In this document: positions 28,900 to 36,308 of the stretch, piece after piece
Numbering within the stretch: position 1 is the first letter of the stretch
Layout of the letters: each line of letters opens with the position of its first letter
Assembly (NCBI RefSeq): GCF_017876775.1
Contig: NZ_JAGIOP010000002.1
Coordinates: forward strand, 1,984,001 to 2,048,000
Length of the DNA stretch: 64,000 bases
Source: Mycolicibacterium lutetiense
Lineage (GTDB): Bacteria; Actinomycetota; Actinomycetes; Mycobacteriales; Mycobacteriaceae
Direction: 5' to 3'
Notes under the pieces: generated by a model
Seen by the model: the letters and a program-made list of their open reading frames with translations, nothing else
Databases searched by the model: none
What the model was told of the DNA's origin: nothing
Made by a program: the position numbers and the translations under genes

Positions 28900-29841
28900 T
28901 CAGCGATGAAGTTGGCGCGAATTCCCGATGCGCTCCCAGCCACGCAGGATCACCTCGTCGGTCAACGGCTCGTTGGTGGCGAGATAAGTGCGGTAGGCAG
29001 CCATCGAACGTTTGGTGTCCCGATCGGTCAGCGTCCGGACCAGGCCCGCGCCTTCCCGCCGCATTGAGGCAGCGGTCGGCCGGGTGCTCGAGTCGTAGAC
29101 TGCGCGTTTGATCTCCCGGGTGACGGCCGGCGACCTGGCCGCCATGCGGTCGGCGAGCGCTACTGTGAACGCGCGCAGTCGTTCTCGTGGACAAACATGG
29201 TGGACGATGCCGATTTGAACAGCATCGTCCGCCGTTAGCCAGCTCCCTTCGAGAAGCAGTTCGACGGCGGCCGCGGGGCCCACGATCCGGGTGAGGCGTT
29301 GGGTCCCACTGGCACCCGCCAGCAGCCCGATTCCTGACTCGACCAACCCGATCTTGGTGTCCTCGGCCATGATTCGGATGTCACAAGCCAGCGCGAATAT
29401 CGCTCCCATCCCCAGGGCAAGACCGTTGATCTCGGTGATCACCACCTGGTCCAGCCGGGAAAGCCGTTCCAGGGACCCGTAGGTCCGGGCCAGGAACAGG
29501 GTGTTTCGCAGACCGGTACGACGCAGCACGGAATCCACACTCCGGTTGGCGACGGCCGCCCGCGCACCCGCGATGACGGCCCGGGCCGGGCCATGCCCGA
29601 CACGCACCGGCACCGATTCGGCTCCCCGGATCAGTGACGGTACGTCGAAATGAGTGAGATATGTGTCATCGCGGCCCGTGAACACCACCGCCCGAATTGC
29701 CGAGTCGCGGCGCAATTCCCTGGTGAGATTGTCTAATTCGATGCTCATCTGCTCGTCGAAGAAGTGTCGCGGCGGGTTGTCGAAAGCCACCGTGAGCACA
29801 CGATCGGATTGTTCGGTGACCAGTCGCGGTGAGGTTCTCAT
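28900..29841 (-). CDS. Enoyl-CoA hydratase/isomerase family protein
   Basis: A 313-residue crotonase-fold protein. The family core is seen as INGLALGMGAIFALACDIRIM and IGLVESGIGLLAGASGTQRL, which includes one active-site glutamate position. The first oxyanion loop reads TYLTHFDVPSL rather than the canonical AGADL, so the reaction is uncertain. An inserted stretch at about 85-115 and a C-terminal extension make it longer than typical crotonases. ATG 29841 overlaps the peptidase stop by 4 bp (ATGA). It is the middle gene of the TetR-linked three-gene unit. Confidence 0.85.
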   Translation of the reverse strand: MRTSPRLVTEQSDRVLTVAFDNPPRHFFDEQMSIELDNLTRELRRDSAIRAVVFTGRDDTYLTHFDVPSLIRGAESVPVRVGHGPARAVIAGARAAVANRSVDSVLRRTGLRNTLFLARTYGSLERLSRLDQVVITEINGLALGMGAIFALACDIRIMAEDTKIGLVESGIGLLAGASGTQRLTRIVGPAAAVELLLEGSWLTADDAVQIGIVHHVCPRERLRAFTVALADRMAARSPAVTREIKRAVYDSSTRPTAASMRREGAGLVRTLTDRDTKRSMAAYRTYLATNEPLTDEVILRGWERIGNSRQLHR

Positions 29842-31043
29842 GCCGCCACGACATCCTGTGCGTCCCGCACCCACGTGCGGGCGATCTGCCCCGCCAAGCG
29901 GACAGCGTCGCTCACAGTGGTCCAGTCGACGTTGTCCAATGTGTCGGACGGGCGATGCAGGTGACTGACCCACCCGTCCTCCACGGACAACAGCGAGACC
30001 GCGGGCAGGCCGGTGTGGGTCATGATCGCGGCGTCGGTGGCATTGGGGAAGCTGACCTGCTCGAGGTCCAGATCGAGTTCGGCGGCGGCGCGATGGGCCC
30101 GCTCGACCGCATCTGCCGACAGTGTGTTCGTCAACGCCTCTCGCGCAGACACGACCACCGGCCCACGGCTGCCAACCGAGTCGAGATTGATCACCAGGGT
30201 GTGCTCGGGGTCCAGTTGCCGCCGGTACTGGTGCAGCCAGTCCTTGATTCCTGTGTTACCCGCCTCTTCGCCGCCCGGAAACACCACCAGCACGGTGGTT
30301 TCCGGGAGAGGTGAAGATACGAATTGTCTGGCGAGCTCGAGCACGGCGGCGACACCTGAGGCATTGTCGTTGGCCCCGGGGGCGGTCCGGCTCCGCATCG
30401 ACTGCACCATGAGCGTCGCACTCAGCGCCAAGGCAGCGCCGGCCGCGATCCTGATCCGGCGGGACGGGATCGCGGCAGCCGCCAGTGCGGTCAACGGGAT
30501 GGCGTGGCTGGGCACCGCATGGCCGGTGGTCGCGGCCAGCCGACGGCTCGCCGCGACCGCGTACGGATGCCACACCGCGCCCATGTGCGCGGCATCGTGA
30601 TGGGCGCAGAGCACCAACGTGCGTCGCGAGCGACCTGCGGCGGGAATCCTCGCCCACACCGATACGCCCCGCCGCGCCGGCAGGAGGCGACGAGCCCACT
30701 GCAAGCGCCCCGAGACTTCGAGCTCGTATGACCCCGCGACGGTCGCACCGAACCACCGCGCCACCGGATGCGGTAGCGCCGCGAGACCGGCACCCAGCGC
30801 GAGATGCACGAGATGTGCAGGTGCCCAAGATGATTGACTGCGGAATGTCGGGTTGGCGATGTCTTTCACACCGAGCCCACCCAGCCGCTCACCGAGGTAA
30901 CGCGCAGAAGCTCGTTCGCCCGCGCCCGCAGTTCGACGATCGAACCTGACCAGCTCTTCCACATCGCGCCGCATCAGGTCGACGTCAGCCGGCCCGTCGA
31001 GATCCCCCATCGAATCCACATCCTCTCCCGCTATCGGATCCAT
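29838..31043 (-). CDS. M28-family zinc aminopeptidase-like hydrolase
   Basis: About 401 residues. The two-zinc site of M28 peptidases is complete: the His of CAHHDAAHMG, Asp of ANDNASGVA, the Glu pair of FPGGEEAGN, Asp of INLDSVG and a C-terminal His in SHLHRPSDT. A hydrophobic insertion at about 165-215 (LTALAAAAIPS, IAAGAALALSATLMV) suggests membrane association, which is unusual for soluble M28 enzymes. Start choice is open: ATG 31043 lies 4 bp from the palindromic operator, while ATG 31010 has a distant GGGAGAGG. First gene of the run peptidase - hydratase - oxidoreductase, divergent from a TetR gene. Confidence 0.82.
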   Translation of the reverse strand: MDPIAGEDVDSMGDLDGPADVDLMRRDVEELVRFDRRTAGAGERASARYLGERLGGLGVKDIANPTFRSQSSWAPAHLVHLALGAGLAALPHPVARWFGATVAGSYELEVSGRLQWARRLLPARRGVSVWARIPAAGRSRRTLVLCAHHDAAHMGAVWHPYAVAASRRLAATTGHAVPSHAIPLTALAAAAIPSRRIRIAAGAALALSATLMVQSMRSRTAPGANDNASGVAAVLELARQFVSSPLPETTVLVVFPGGEEAGNTGIKDWLHQYRRQLDPEHTLVINLDSVGSRGPVVVSAREALTNTLSADAVERAHRAAAELDLDLEQVSFPNATDAAIMTHTGLPAVSLLSVEDGWVSHLHRPSDTLDNVDWTTVSDAVRLAGQIARTWVRDAQDVVAA

Positions 31044-31046
31044 TTC

Positions 31047-31063
31047 ACAGAGTGTCACTCTGT
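31047..31063. promoter_or_regulatory. Perfect 17-bp palindrome, probable TetR operator
   Basis: ACAGAGTG-T-CACTCTGT is a perfect dyad lying in the 42 bp between the divergent peptidase and TetR genes. TetR-family dimers bind dyads of this size, and the position would let one site control both genes. A second, weaker dyad (ATAGT-N5-ACTAT, 31073-31087) overlaps the TetR start codon. Confidence 0.75.
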
Positions 31064-31085
31064 TACCGATTTATAGTCGGACACT

Positions 31086-31730
31086 ATGCTCGCCTCTATG
31101 AGCTCCGTCAAGCCCCGCCGGCGCGATATCAGCGCCGCGCTCACGCGCACGGCAGTGCTCGACGCCGCGCGACGCCTGTTCGTCACCAAGGGGTTCGAGG
31201 CCACGTCGATCGACGAGATCGCCCGAGCCTCCGAATCGAGCAATGGCGCTGTCTACCACCACTTCCGAGACAAGCAGGAGATCTTCGCCGAGGTCTTCCG
31301 CGGCGCCCAGGCCACGGTGCTTCAGTCCGCTGTCGCCTCGATGCCGACCGACACCACCGCGTGGCAGCGCGTGGAGGCCGGAACGCGGGCCTTTCTGCGT
31401 GGCTATGTCGTCGACGACGACGCCCGAATGCTGCTCCGGCAAGCCGTAGGCGTGCTGGGCTGGGACCGGGTCCGTGAGCTCGACGAGGAAATGTCACTGC
31501 CCCTGATCCGGGCTGTGCTCACCGACGCCATTGAGGCAGGCGAAGCTGTCCCCGTTCCGGTCGCGACCGCCGCGGACGTCTTGTTCAGCCTGTTCTGCAA
31601 TTCGGTACTGATCGTCGCGGCCGGAAATGATCCGGACCAGACCGCCAAGGACGTCGAAGTCGTCCTCTTCACCCTGTTGAGTGGCATGCGGTCAGCGGCG
31701 GAAAGCACTGGGAGTCAACACAAAGACTGA
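31086..31730 (+). CDS. TetR-family transcriptional regulator
   Basis: A 214-residue repressor with an N-terminal helix-turn-helix (AALTRTAVLDAARRLFVTKGFEATSIDEIARASESSNGAVYHHF, about 16-60) that includes the TetR signature YHHFRDKQEIF, and a helical ligand-binding C-terminus. The start could also be ATG 31098 (MSSVKPRR); neither has a clear ribosome site, so leaderless translation is possible. It probably represses itself and the peptidase-hydratase-oxidoreductase unit through the palindrome at 31047-31063. The ligand is unknown. Confidence 0.92.
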   Translation: MLASMSSVKPRRRDISAALTRTAVLDAARRLFVTKGFEATSIDEIARASESSNGAVYHHFRDKQEIFAEVFRGAQATVLQSAVASMPTDTTAWQRVEAGTRAFLRGYVVDDDARMLLRQAVGVLGWDRVRELDEEMSLPLIRAVLTDAIEAGEAVPVPVATAADVLFSLFCNSVLIVAAGNDPDQTAKDVEVVLFTLLSGMRSAAESTGSQHKD

Positions 31731-31757
31731 CCAGACGAGGGTCACCCGCCCACCGAT

Positions 31758-32318
31758 TCAGTCGGCCCGTTGACGCTGTCGATAGGCCGCCACATGCTGG
31801 CGGTTACCGCAGTTGCCGGTGTCGCAGAAGATGCGGGAGCGGTTGCGCGACAGATCGGTCAGCACGGCCGTACAGTCCGGCGCCGCGCAGATCTTGAGAC
31901 GGCGCAGCTCACCGCCACGGATCAGGTCGGCCAGTGCCATCGCCATCTCGGCGCCCATGCGCTGCGCCAGCGGGTCGTCGACCGATGCCAGGTGCAGGTG
32001 CCATTCCGGCATCTCTGCGTGCCGGGTCAGCCACGGCGACGCCTTGGTGTCGCTCAGCATGGCGTTGACCTGACGGACCGTCTCCTCCTCGTCGTCGGCC
32101 ACCGCCCAGATCTCCCGTAGGCGCCCGCGCAGGCCGCGCACGGCCGCCAGTTCGGCGTCGTTGCGGTCGCGCCGCCCGGTCCAACCGAACTCGTCCAGGT
32201 AGGCGTTCAGTGCGGCCTGGTCGGTGAGCTGTTCCCCCTCTACCCGATCGGTGTTGACCAGCACCATCGCGGCCCGGAGCGTGAGCTCCGTGTCATAGGT
32301 GAAAAGCATTTGACTCAT
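31758..32318 (-). CDS. CGNR zinc-finger (ABATE domain) putative regulator
   Basis: A 186-residue protein with the N-terminal ABATE-like region (MLFTYDTELTLRAAMVLVNT) and a C-terminal CGNR zinc finger: CAAPDC, then CDTGNCGNRQHVAAYRQR. Members are stress-linked putative transcription factors, often next to transporters. It is divergent from an EamA exporter, with a perfect 16-bp palindrome between them, so it likely controls that gene. ATG 32318 is preferred, close to GGGGG; ATG 32309 is possible. Confidence 0.9.
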   Translation of the reverse strand: MSQMLFTYDTELTLRAAMVLVNTDRVEGEQLTDQAALNAYLDEFGWTGRRDRNDAELAAVRGLRGRLREIWAVADDEEETVRQVNAMLSDTKASPWLTRHAEMPEWHLHLASVDDPLAQRMGAEMAMALADLIRGGELRRLKICAAPDCTAVLTDLSRNRSRIFCDTGNCGNRQHVAAYRQRQRAD

Positions 32319-32332
32319 GACCCCCAGTCGCC

Positions 32333-32348
32333 GTAGCGTCGACGCTAC
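32333..32348. promoter_or_regulatory. Perfect 16-bp palindrome in the CGNR/EamA intergenic region
   Basis: GTAGCGTC-GACGCTAC is an uninterrupted perfect palindrome 15 bp from the CGNR gene start. A near-identical pair CATTTGACTCATGAC / CATTTTACTCATGAC begins at about 32308 and 32365. Either could be the operator for the divergent pair; this is inferred from symmetry and position. Confidence 0.6.
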
Positions 32349-32401
32349 CGTCATTACCATAATCCATTTTACTCATGACATACCCCAGGGGAGGTGTACC
32401 G

Positions 32402-33439
32402 ATGACTGCCGAAACCCAGCACGACCGCACGACCACCGATAACCACTTCCGGCTCGGACTCTTGTTCGCCATCAGCTCCGCGCTGGCGTTCGGCTCATCG
32501 GGCCCGTTCGCCAAAGCCCTGATGGAATCCGGCTGGAGCCCCACCGCCGCCGTCACCGCCCGGCTCGCCGGTGGCGCGCTCATCATGGCCGCGTTCGCCA
32601 CCGTCGTCCGCCCCGGCTGGATCCGCGAGGTTCTCGACCACGCCAAGACCGTCGTCGGCTACGGCCTGATCCCCATCGCCGGCGCGCAACTCTGCTACTA
32701 CAACGCCGTCGCACATCTGTCGGTCGGCGTCGCCCTGCTACTGGAGTACACCGCGCCGATCCTCGTCGTCGGCTGGGTCTGGGCCACCACGCGGCACCGC
32801 CCCAGCGCCATGACCTTCGGCGGCGTGGCAGTCGCCATCGCCGGCATCGTCCTGGTCCTCGACGTGTTCAGCGGCGCCCAGATCAACCTCATCGGCGTGA
32901 GCTGGGGACTGGCCGCTGCCATCTGCGCGGCCTGCTACTTCATGATGTCGGGCAAGGCCAGCACCGACGGCGACGGGCTCAGCCCGGTCAGCCTGGCCGC
33001 GGGCGGCCTCGTCGTCGGCACCGCCGCCGTGACCCTCCTCGGCGTCGCCGGCGTCATGCCCCTGACCTTCACCACCAACGCCGTGACCCTTGCCGGGCAC
33101 GCCACGACGTGGCTGGTGCCGGTGATCGCCCTGGGTTTGATCCCCACCGCCCTGGCATACACCCTCGGCATCGTCGGGATCGCACGGCTCAAGCCGCGCT
33201 TCGCCTCCCTCGTCGGATTGTCCGAAGTGTTGTTCGCGGTGCTGATCGCCTGGATCATGCTCGGCGAGGCCATGTCGATGAGCCAGGCGGTCGGCGGACT
33301 GGTGGTACTCGTAGGCCTGGCGCTGGCGCGTCAGGGCGATCGCGGCGAGCAGTCGGACCCCGAGACGGCCACCCAGATCGAGCGAGCCACCTGGCCCGAC
33401 CTGCCGCTGCGGGAGGCGGCGGAGACCGCAAACGATTAG
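32402..33439 (+). CDS. EamA/DMT-family metabolite exporter
   Basis: A 345-residue transporter with about ten hydrophobic helices in two EamA repeats (for example LGLLFAISSALAFGSSGPFAKAL and VSWGLAAAICAACYFMMSG) and a polar C-terminal tail. ATG 32402 is chosen because GGGGAGG lies 8 nt upstream; the in-frame ATG 32375 has no ribosome site. The family exports amino acids, nucleosides or drugs; the substrate is not evident. Divergent from the CGNR protein, which probably regulates it. Confidence 0.9.
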   Translation: MTAETQHDRTTTDNHFRLGLLFAISSALAFGSSGPFAKALMESGWSPTAAVTARLAGGALIMAAFATVVRPGWIREVLDHAKTVVGYGLIPIAGAQLCYYNAVAHLSVGVALLLEYTAPILVVGWVWATTRHRPSAMTFGGVAVAIAGIVLVLDVFSGAQINLIGVSWGLAAAICAACYFMMSGKASTDGDGLSPVSLAAGGLVVGTAAVTLLGVAGVMPLTFTTNAVTLAGHATTWLVPVIALGLIPTALAYTLGIVGIARLKPRFASLVGLSEVLFAVLIAWIMLGEAMSMSQAVGGLVVLVGLALARQGDRGEQSDPETATQIERATWPDLPLREAAETAND

Positions 33440-33464
33440 CCGCGGCTAACCACTTTGTGTGACG

Positions 33465-34127
33465 ATGTCCCCCGTGAGTCTCCTCCGGAAGTCGGCCCGG
33501 GTGGCCGCGATTGCCTCAACCCTGGTCAGCGCCGCTTTACCGCTGACGCTCGCCGCACCCGCCATGGCCGAGCAGTGCTCCGACGTCGAGGTCATCTTCG
33601 CCCGCGGCACCAATGACTTGCCCGGACTGGGCCGGCCAGGCCAGGCCTTCGCCGACGGGCTGGCCTCTCGACTCGGCGGCCGCACGGTCGCGACCTACGC
33701 GGTGAACTACCCGGCCAGCTACGACTTCCTGGCCGCCGCCGACGGTGCCAACGACGCCGCCAACCGCATCGCCACGCTGGCGTCCTCCTGCCCGTCCACC
33801 AAGGTCGTGCTCGGTGGCTACTCGCAGGGCGCCGCGGTCGTGGACATGCTGGCCGGAATCCCGCCGCTCGGCAACAAGGTCGGCGAGGTCGGGTCCGCGC
33901 CGCCGCTCGCGGGCGATCTCGTGCCTCAGGTCGCCGCCGTTGCCGTATTCGGCAACCCGTCGGCGAAGTTCGGCATTCCGATCACCTCGTCGGTGTTCGG
34001 GGGCAAGGCGATCGACATCTGCAAGGACGGGGATCCCATCTGCTCGCGCGGCCGTAACCCGTTCGCGCACAGCGATTACGTCGGCATGGCTGATGAGGCC
34101 GCCAACTTCGTCGCCGGAATCGTCTAG
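33465..34127 (+). CDS. Secreted cutinase/carboxylesterase 1 of 4
   Basis: A serine esterase of the cutinase family, exported by a Sec signal peptide (VAAIASTLVSAALPLTLAAPAMA, cleaved before EQCSD). It keeps VEVIFARGTND, the nucleophile elbow GGYSQGAAV, the Asp of KDGDPICS and a His in PFAHSDYVG; paired cysteines flank the fold. 220 residues from ATG 33465; GTG 33459 is also possible. Mycobacterial relatives hydrolyse lipid esters rather than plant cutin. It and the next gene form one subgroup (GTND, YSQG). In M. tuberculosis cut3 and cut4 occupy the same place next to ESX-4. Confidence 0.93.
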   Translation: MSPVSLLRKSARVAAIASTLVSAALPLTLAAPAMAEQCSDVEVIFARGTNDLPGLGRPGQAFADGLASRLGGRTVATYAVNYPASYDFLAAADGANDAANRIATLASSCPSTKVVLGGYSQGAAVVDMLAGIPPLGNKVGEVGSAPPLAGDLVPQVAAVAVFGNPSAKFGIPITSSVFGGKAIDICKDGDPICSRGRNPFAHSDYVGMADEAANFVAGIV

Positions 34128-34141
34128 TCCGCACCTGACGT

Positions 34142-34147
34142 TAGGAT
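34142..34147 (+). promoter_or_regulatory. Candidate -10 of a leaderless cutinase transcript
   Basis: TAGGAT lies 5 bp before the GTG start of cutinase 2, the spacing of a mycobacterial TANNNT -10 giving a leaderless mRNA. The same bases could instead serve as an AGGA ribosome site, so the assignment is open. Confidence 0.35.
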
Positions 34148-34152
34148 TTAGC

Positions 34153-34833
34153 GTGACCTTTGCTCTCATTCGTCGTGCCACCGTGTTCGTGGCGGCAGCG
34201 CTCACCGCTGCCACGGCCGTCGCCGCACCTGTTGTGGCGCCCACCTCCACCGCCGGGCTCGGCGTAGGCCTGCCCACGGCCAAAGCCGCGGACTGCCCGG
34301 ACATCCAGGTGGTGTTTGCCCGCGGCACCAATGACACGCCGGGTCTCGGCCGGATCGGCAACGCCTTCGTCGGCTCGCTGCGCAACAAGGTCGGTGGCCG
34401 CTCGGTCGGCGCCTACGCGGTGAATTACCCGGCCACCTTCGACTTCCTGGCCGCGGCCGGCGGTGCCAACGACGCCTCCGGCCACATCCAGTGGATGGTG
34501 GACAACTGCCCCGGCACCCGACTGGTGCTCGGCGGCTACTCGCAGGGTGCGGCAGTGATCGACGTGATCGCCGCCGTTCCGTTCCCGGCCGTCGGCTTCA
34601 ACGCACCATTGCCGCCGAACGTCCCCGAGCACGTGGCCGCGGTCGCCGTCTTCGGCAACCCGTCGGCCAAACTCGGTTTGCCGCTGACCTCCAGCCCCGT
34701 GTACGGATCGCGCGCCATCGACCTGTGCAACCCCGGCGATCCGATCTGCGGCGACGGCGACAGCGTTCAGGCGCACCGGGCCTATGAGGGCCCGGCAAAT
34801 GACGCCGCAAACTTCGTTGCCGGGCTGTTGTAA
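34153..34833 (+). CDS. Secreted cutinase/carboxylesterase 2 of 4
   Basis: From GTG 34153 the product has 226 residues with a Sec signal peptide (ATVFVAAALTAATAVAAPVVA; mature start near ADCPD). The catalytic elements are GGYSQGAAV, Asp in NPGDPICG and His in VQAHRAYEG. It shares VVFARGTNDTPGLG and the YPATFDFLAAAGGANDA region with cutinase 1, which indicates a local duplication. It probably acts outside the membrane on ester lipids. It follows gene 1 by 25 bp. Confidence 0.93.
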   Translation: MTFALIRRATVFVAAALTAATAVAAPVVAPTSTAGLGVGLPTAKAADCPDIQVVFARGTNDTPGLGRIGNAFVGSLRNKVGGRSVGAYAVNYPATFDFLAAAGGANDASGHIQWMVDNCPGTRLVLGGYSQGAAVIDVIAAVPFPAVGFNAPLPPNVPEHVAAVAVFGNPSAKLGLPLTSSPVYGSRAIDLCNPGDPICGDGDSVQAHRAYEGPANDAANFVAGLL

Positions 34834-34844
34834 CTCGCGTCCGC

Positions 34845-34850
34845 TACGAT
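34845..34850 (+). promoter_or_regulatory. Candidate -10 of a leaderless cutinase transcript
   Basis: TACGAT fits TANNNT and ends 7 bp before GTG 34858 of cutinase 3. No Shine-Dalgarno is present, which supports a leaderless mRNA starting at the GTG. Confidence 0.45.
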
Positions 34851-34857
34851 CGCTGAG

Positions 34858-35553
34858 GTGGTCGAACTTCCTGCTAGCCGACTGCTTCGGCGCTTGTTCA
34901 GTGTGGCTGCCATCATTGCGGCAGCCGTTGTAGTCCTGCCCGCCGCATCGGCTGTCCTGCCCGGCTCCCCAGCGGTGGCCAATGCCGCCCCGTGCCCTCC
35001 TGTCGAAGTGGTGTTCGCCCGCGGGCGTACCGAGCCGGCCGGCCTCGGCACCCTCGGCAACGCATTCGTGGGTGCCCTTCGCTCCAAGGTCAACAAGAAC
35101 ATCGGCGCCTATGCCGTCCGGTACCCGGCGGACACCGAGGTCGACATCGGCGCCAACGACATGAGCCAGCACATCCAGTCCATGATGAACAACTGCCCGG
35201 ACACCCGGCTCGTAGTCGGCGGGTACTCGCTGGGCGCGGCAGTCGCCGACGTCGTGCTTGCCGTCCCGTTCACCGGTTTCGGCTTCAAGAGTCCGCTCCC
35301 CCCGGGCGCCGACGGGCACATCGCCGCGGTCTCGCTGTTCGGCAACGGCGCCGCATGGGTCGGTCCCATCACCAATTTCAGCCCGGTCTACGCCGACCGG
35401 ACCATCGAGCTCTGCCACGGTGCCGATCCGATCTGTAACCCCGCCGATCCCGACACCTGGAAGAACAACTGGCCCGATCACCTGGCCGGTGCCTACATCG
35501 ACGGCGGAATGGTCAACCAGGCCGCGGATTTCGTGGCGGGTCGTCTGAACTGA
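34858..35553 (+). CDS. Secreted cutinase/carboxylesterase 3 of 4
   Basis: A 231-residue cutinase starting at GTG 34858, with a Sec signal peptide (VAAIIAAAVVVLPAASAVL; mature from about APCPP). It belongs with cutinase 4 to a second subgroup marked by FARGRTEP in place of FARGTND and a GGYSLGAAV nucleophile elbow. The Asp is in HGADPICN and the His in WPDHLAGAY. The conserved block DTEVDIGANDMSQHIQSMM is nearly shared with gene 4. No ribosome site; a -10-like hexamer lies 7 bp upstream. Confidence 0.93.
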   Translation: MVELPASRLLRRLFSVAAIIAAAVVVLPAASAVLPGSPAVANAAPCPPVEVVFARGRTEPAGLGTLGNAFVGALRSKVNKNIGAYAVRYPADTEVDIGANDMSQHIQSMMNNCPDTRLVVGGYSLGAAVADVVLAVPFTGFGFKSPLPPGADGHIAAVSLFGNGAAWVGPITNFSPVYADRTIELCHGADPICNPADPDTWKNNWPDHLAGAYIDGGMVNQAADFVAGRLN

Positions 35554-35610
35554 CGCCGACCGCCCGCTGAGGTCGGACGTTCGTCGCCGGATCGTTGCCT
35601 GACCGGCACC

Positions 35611-35616
35611 TATTCT
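35611..35616 (+). promoter_or_regulatory. Candidate -10 of a leaderless cutinase transcript
   Basis: TATTCT fits TANNNT and ends 4 bp before GTG 35621 of cutinase 4, again without a ribosome site between. The spacing is short, so GTG 35645 remains an alternative start with a short leader. Confidence 0.4.
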
Positions 35617-35620
35617 CGAC

Positions 35621-36307
35621 GTGGCCGTCAATACCATCGAATGCGTGATTGTCCGTCGGATGTTCGCCGCGCTCATCACCACCCTGTCTGCCGTCGTGAC
35701 GCCGATGGCGGTAGCTCCCAGCATGATTGGCGTCGCCCATGGCGCCGTGTGTCCACCGGCGGAAGTGGTGTTCGCCCGCGGCCGGATGGAACCCCCGGGT
35801 CCCGGTCAGGTCGGCACCGCATTCATCAAGACACTGCGGGCCCTTCGAGGTCCGAATATCAGTTTCTATCCGGTGAAGTACCCGGCGGATACCCAGGTCG
35901 ACGTGGGCGCCAACGACATGAGCCGGCACGTGCAGTGGATGACCCGCAACTGCCCGGGAACCAAGCTGGTCCTGGGCGGCTATTCGTTGGGCGCCGCCGC
36001 CACCGATCTCGTTCTGGCCATGCCGGTTTCAGCGTTCACCTTCAACAGTCCGCTGCCGCGTGGCACCGATCGCCACATCGCGGCGGTGGCGTTGTTCGGC
36101 AACGGCGCAAACTGGGCGGGCCCGATCACCTTGTTGAACCCGACGTATCAGAGTCGCACCATCGACCTGTGCCACAGCGATGACCCGATCTGCAATCCGA
36201 GCAGCCCGTACACCTGGCGGGCCGGGTGGCAGGACCATCTGGCGCCCGGCTACATCCGCTCGGGCATGGTGGCGCAGGCAGCCAAGTTCGTCGCCGCCCG
36301 GCTCTGA
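35621..36307 (+). CDS. Secreted cutinase/carboxylesterase 4 of 4
   Basis: A 228-residue cutinase with signal peptide (MFAALITTLSAVVTPMAVA; mature from about AVCPP). Catalytic residues lie in GGYSLGAAA, HSDDPICN and WQDHLAPGY. It pairs with cutinase 3 by FARGRMEP and the QVDVGANDMSRHVQWM block. Start is uncertain: GTG 35621 sits just after a TATTCT hexamer, while GTG 35645 or ATG 35660 would give a shorter signal peptide. Its stop is 1 bp from the truA stop on the other strand, so the two transcripts converge here. Confidence 0.92.
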   Translation: MAVNTIECVIVRRMFAALITTLSAVVTPMAVAPSMIGVAHGAVCPPAEVVFARGRMEPPGPGQVGTAFIKTLRALRGPNISFYPVKYPADTQVDVGANDMSRHVQWMTRNCPGTKLVLGGYSLGAAATDLVLAMPVSAFTFNSPLPRGTDRHIAAVALFGNGANWAGPITLLNPTYQSRTIDLCHSDDPICNPSSPYTWRAGWQDHLAPGYIRSGMVAQAAKFVAARL

Positions 36308-36308
36308 C

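Noticed and set aside
32375..32401. Nine-codon N-terminal extension of the EamA exporter from ATG 32375
   Set aside because: No ribosome site; ATG 32402 has GGGGAGG at the right distance.
34141..35724. 527-codon open frame on the minus strand across three cutinase genes
   Set aside because: Mirror frame of the secreted cutinases; no recognisable domain and no ribosome site.
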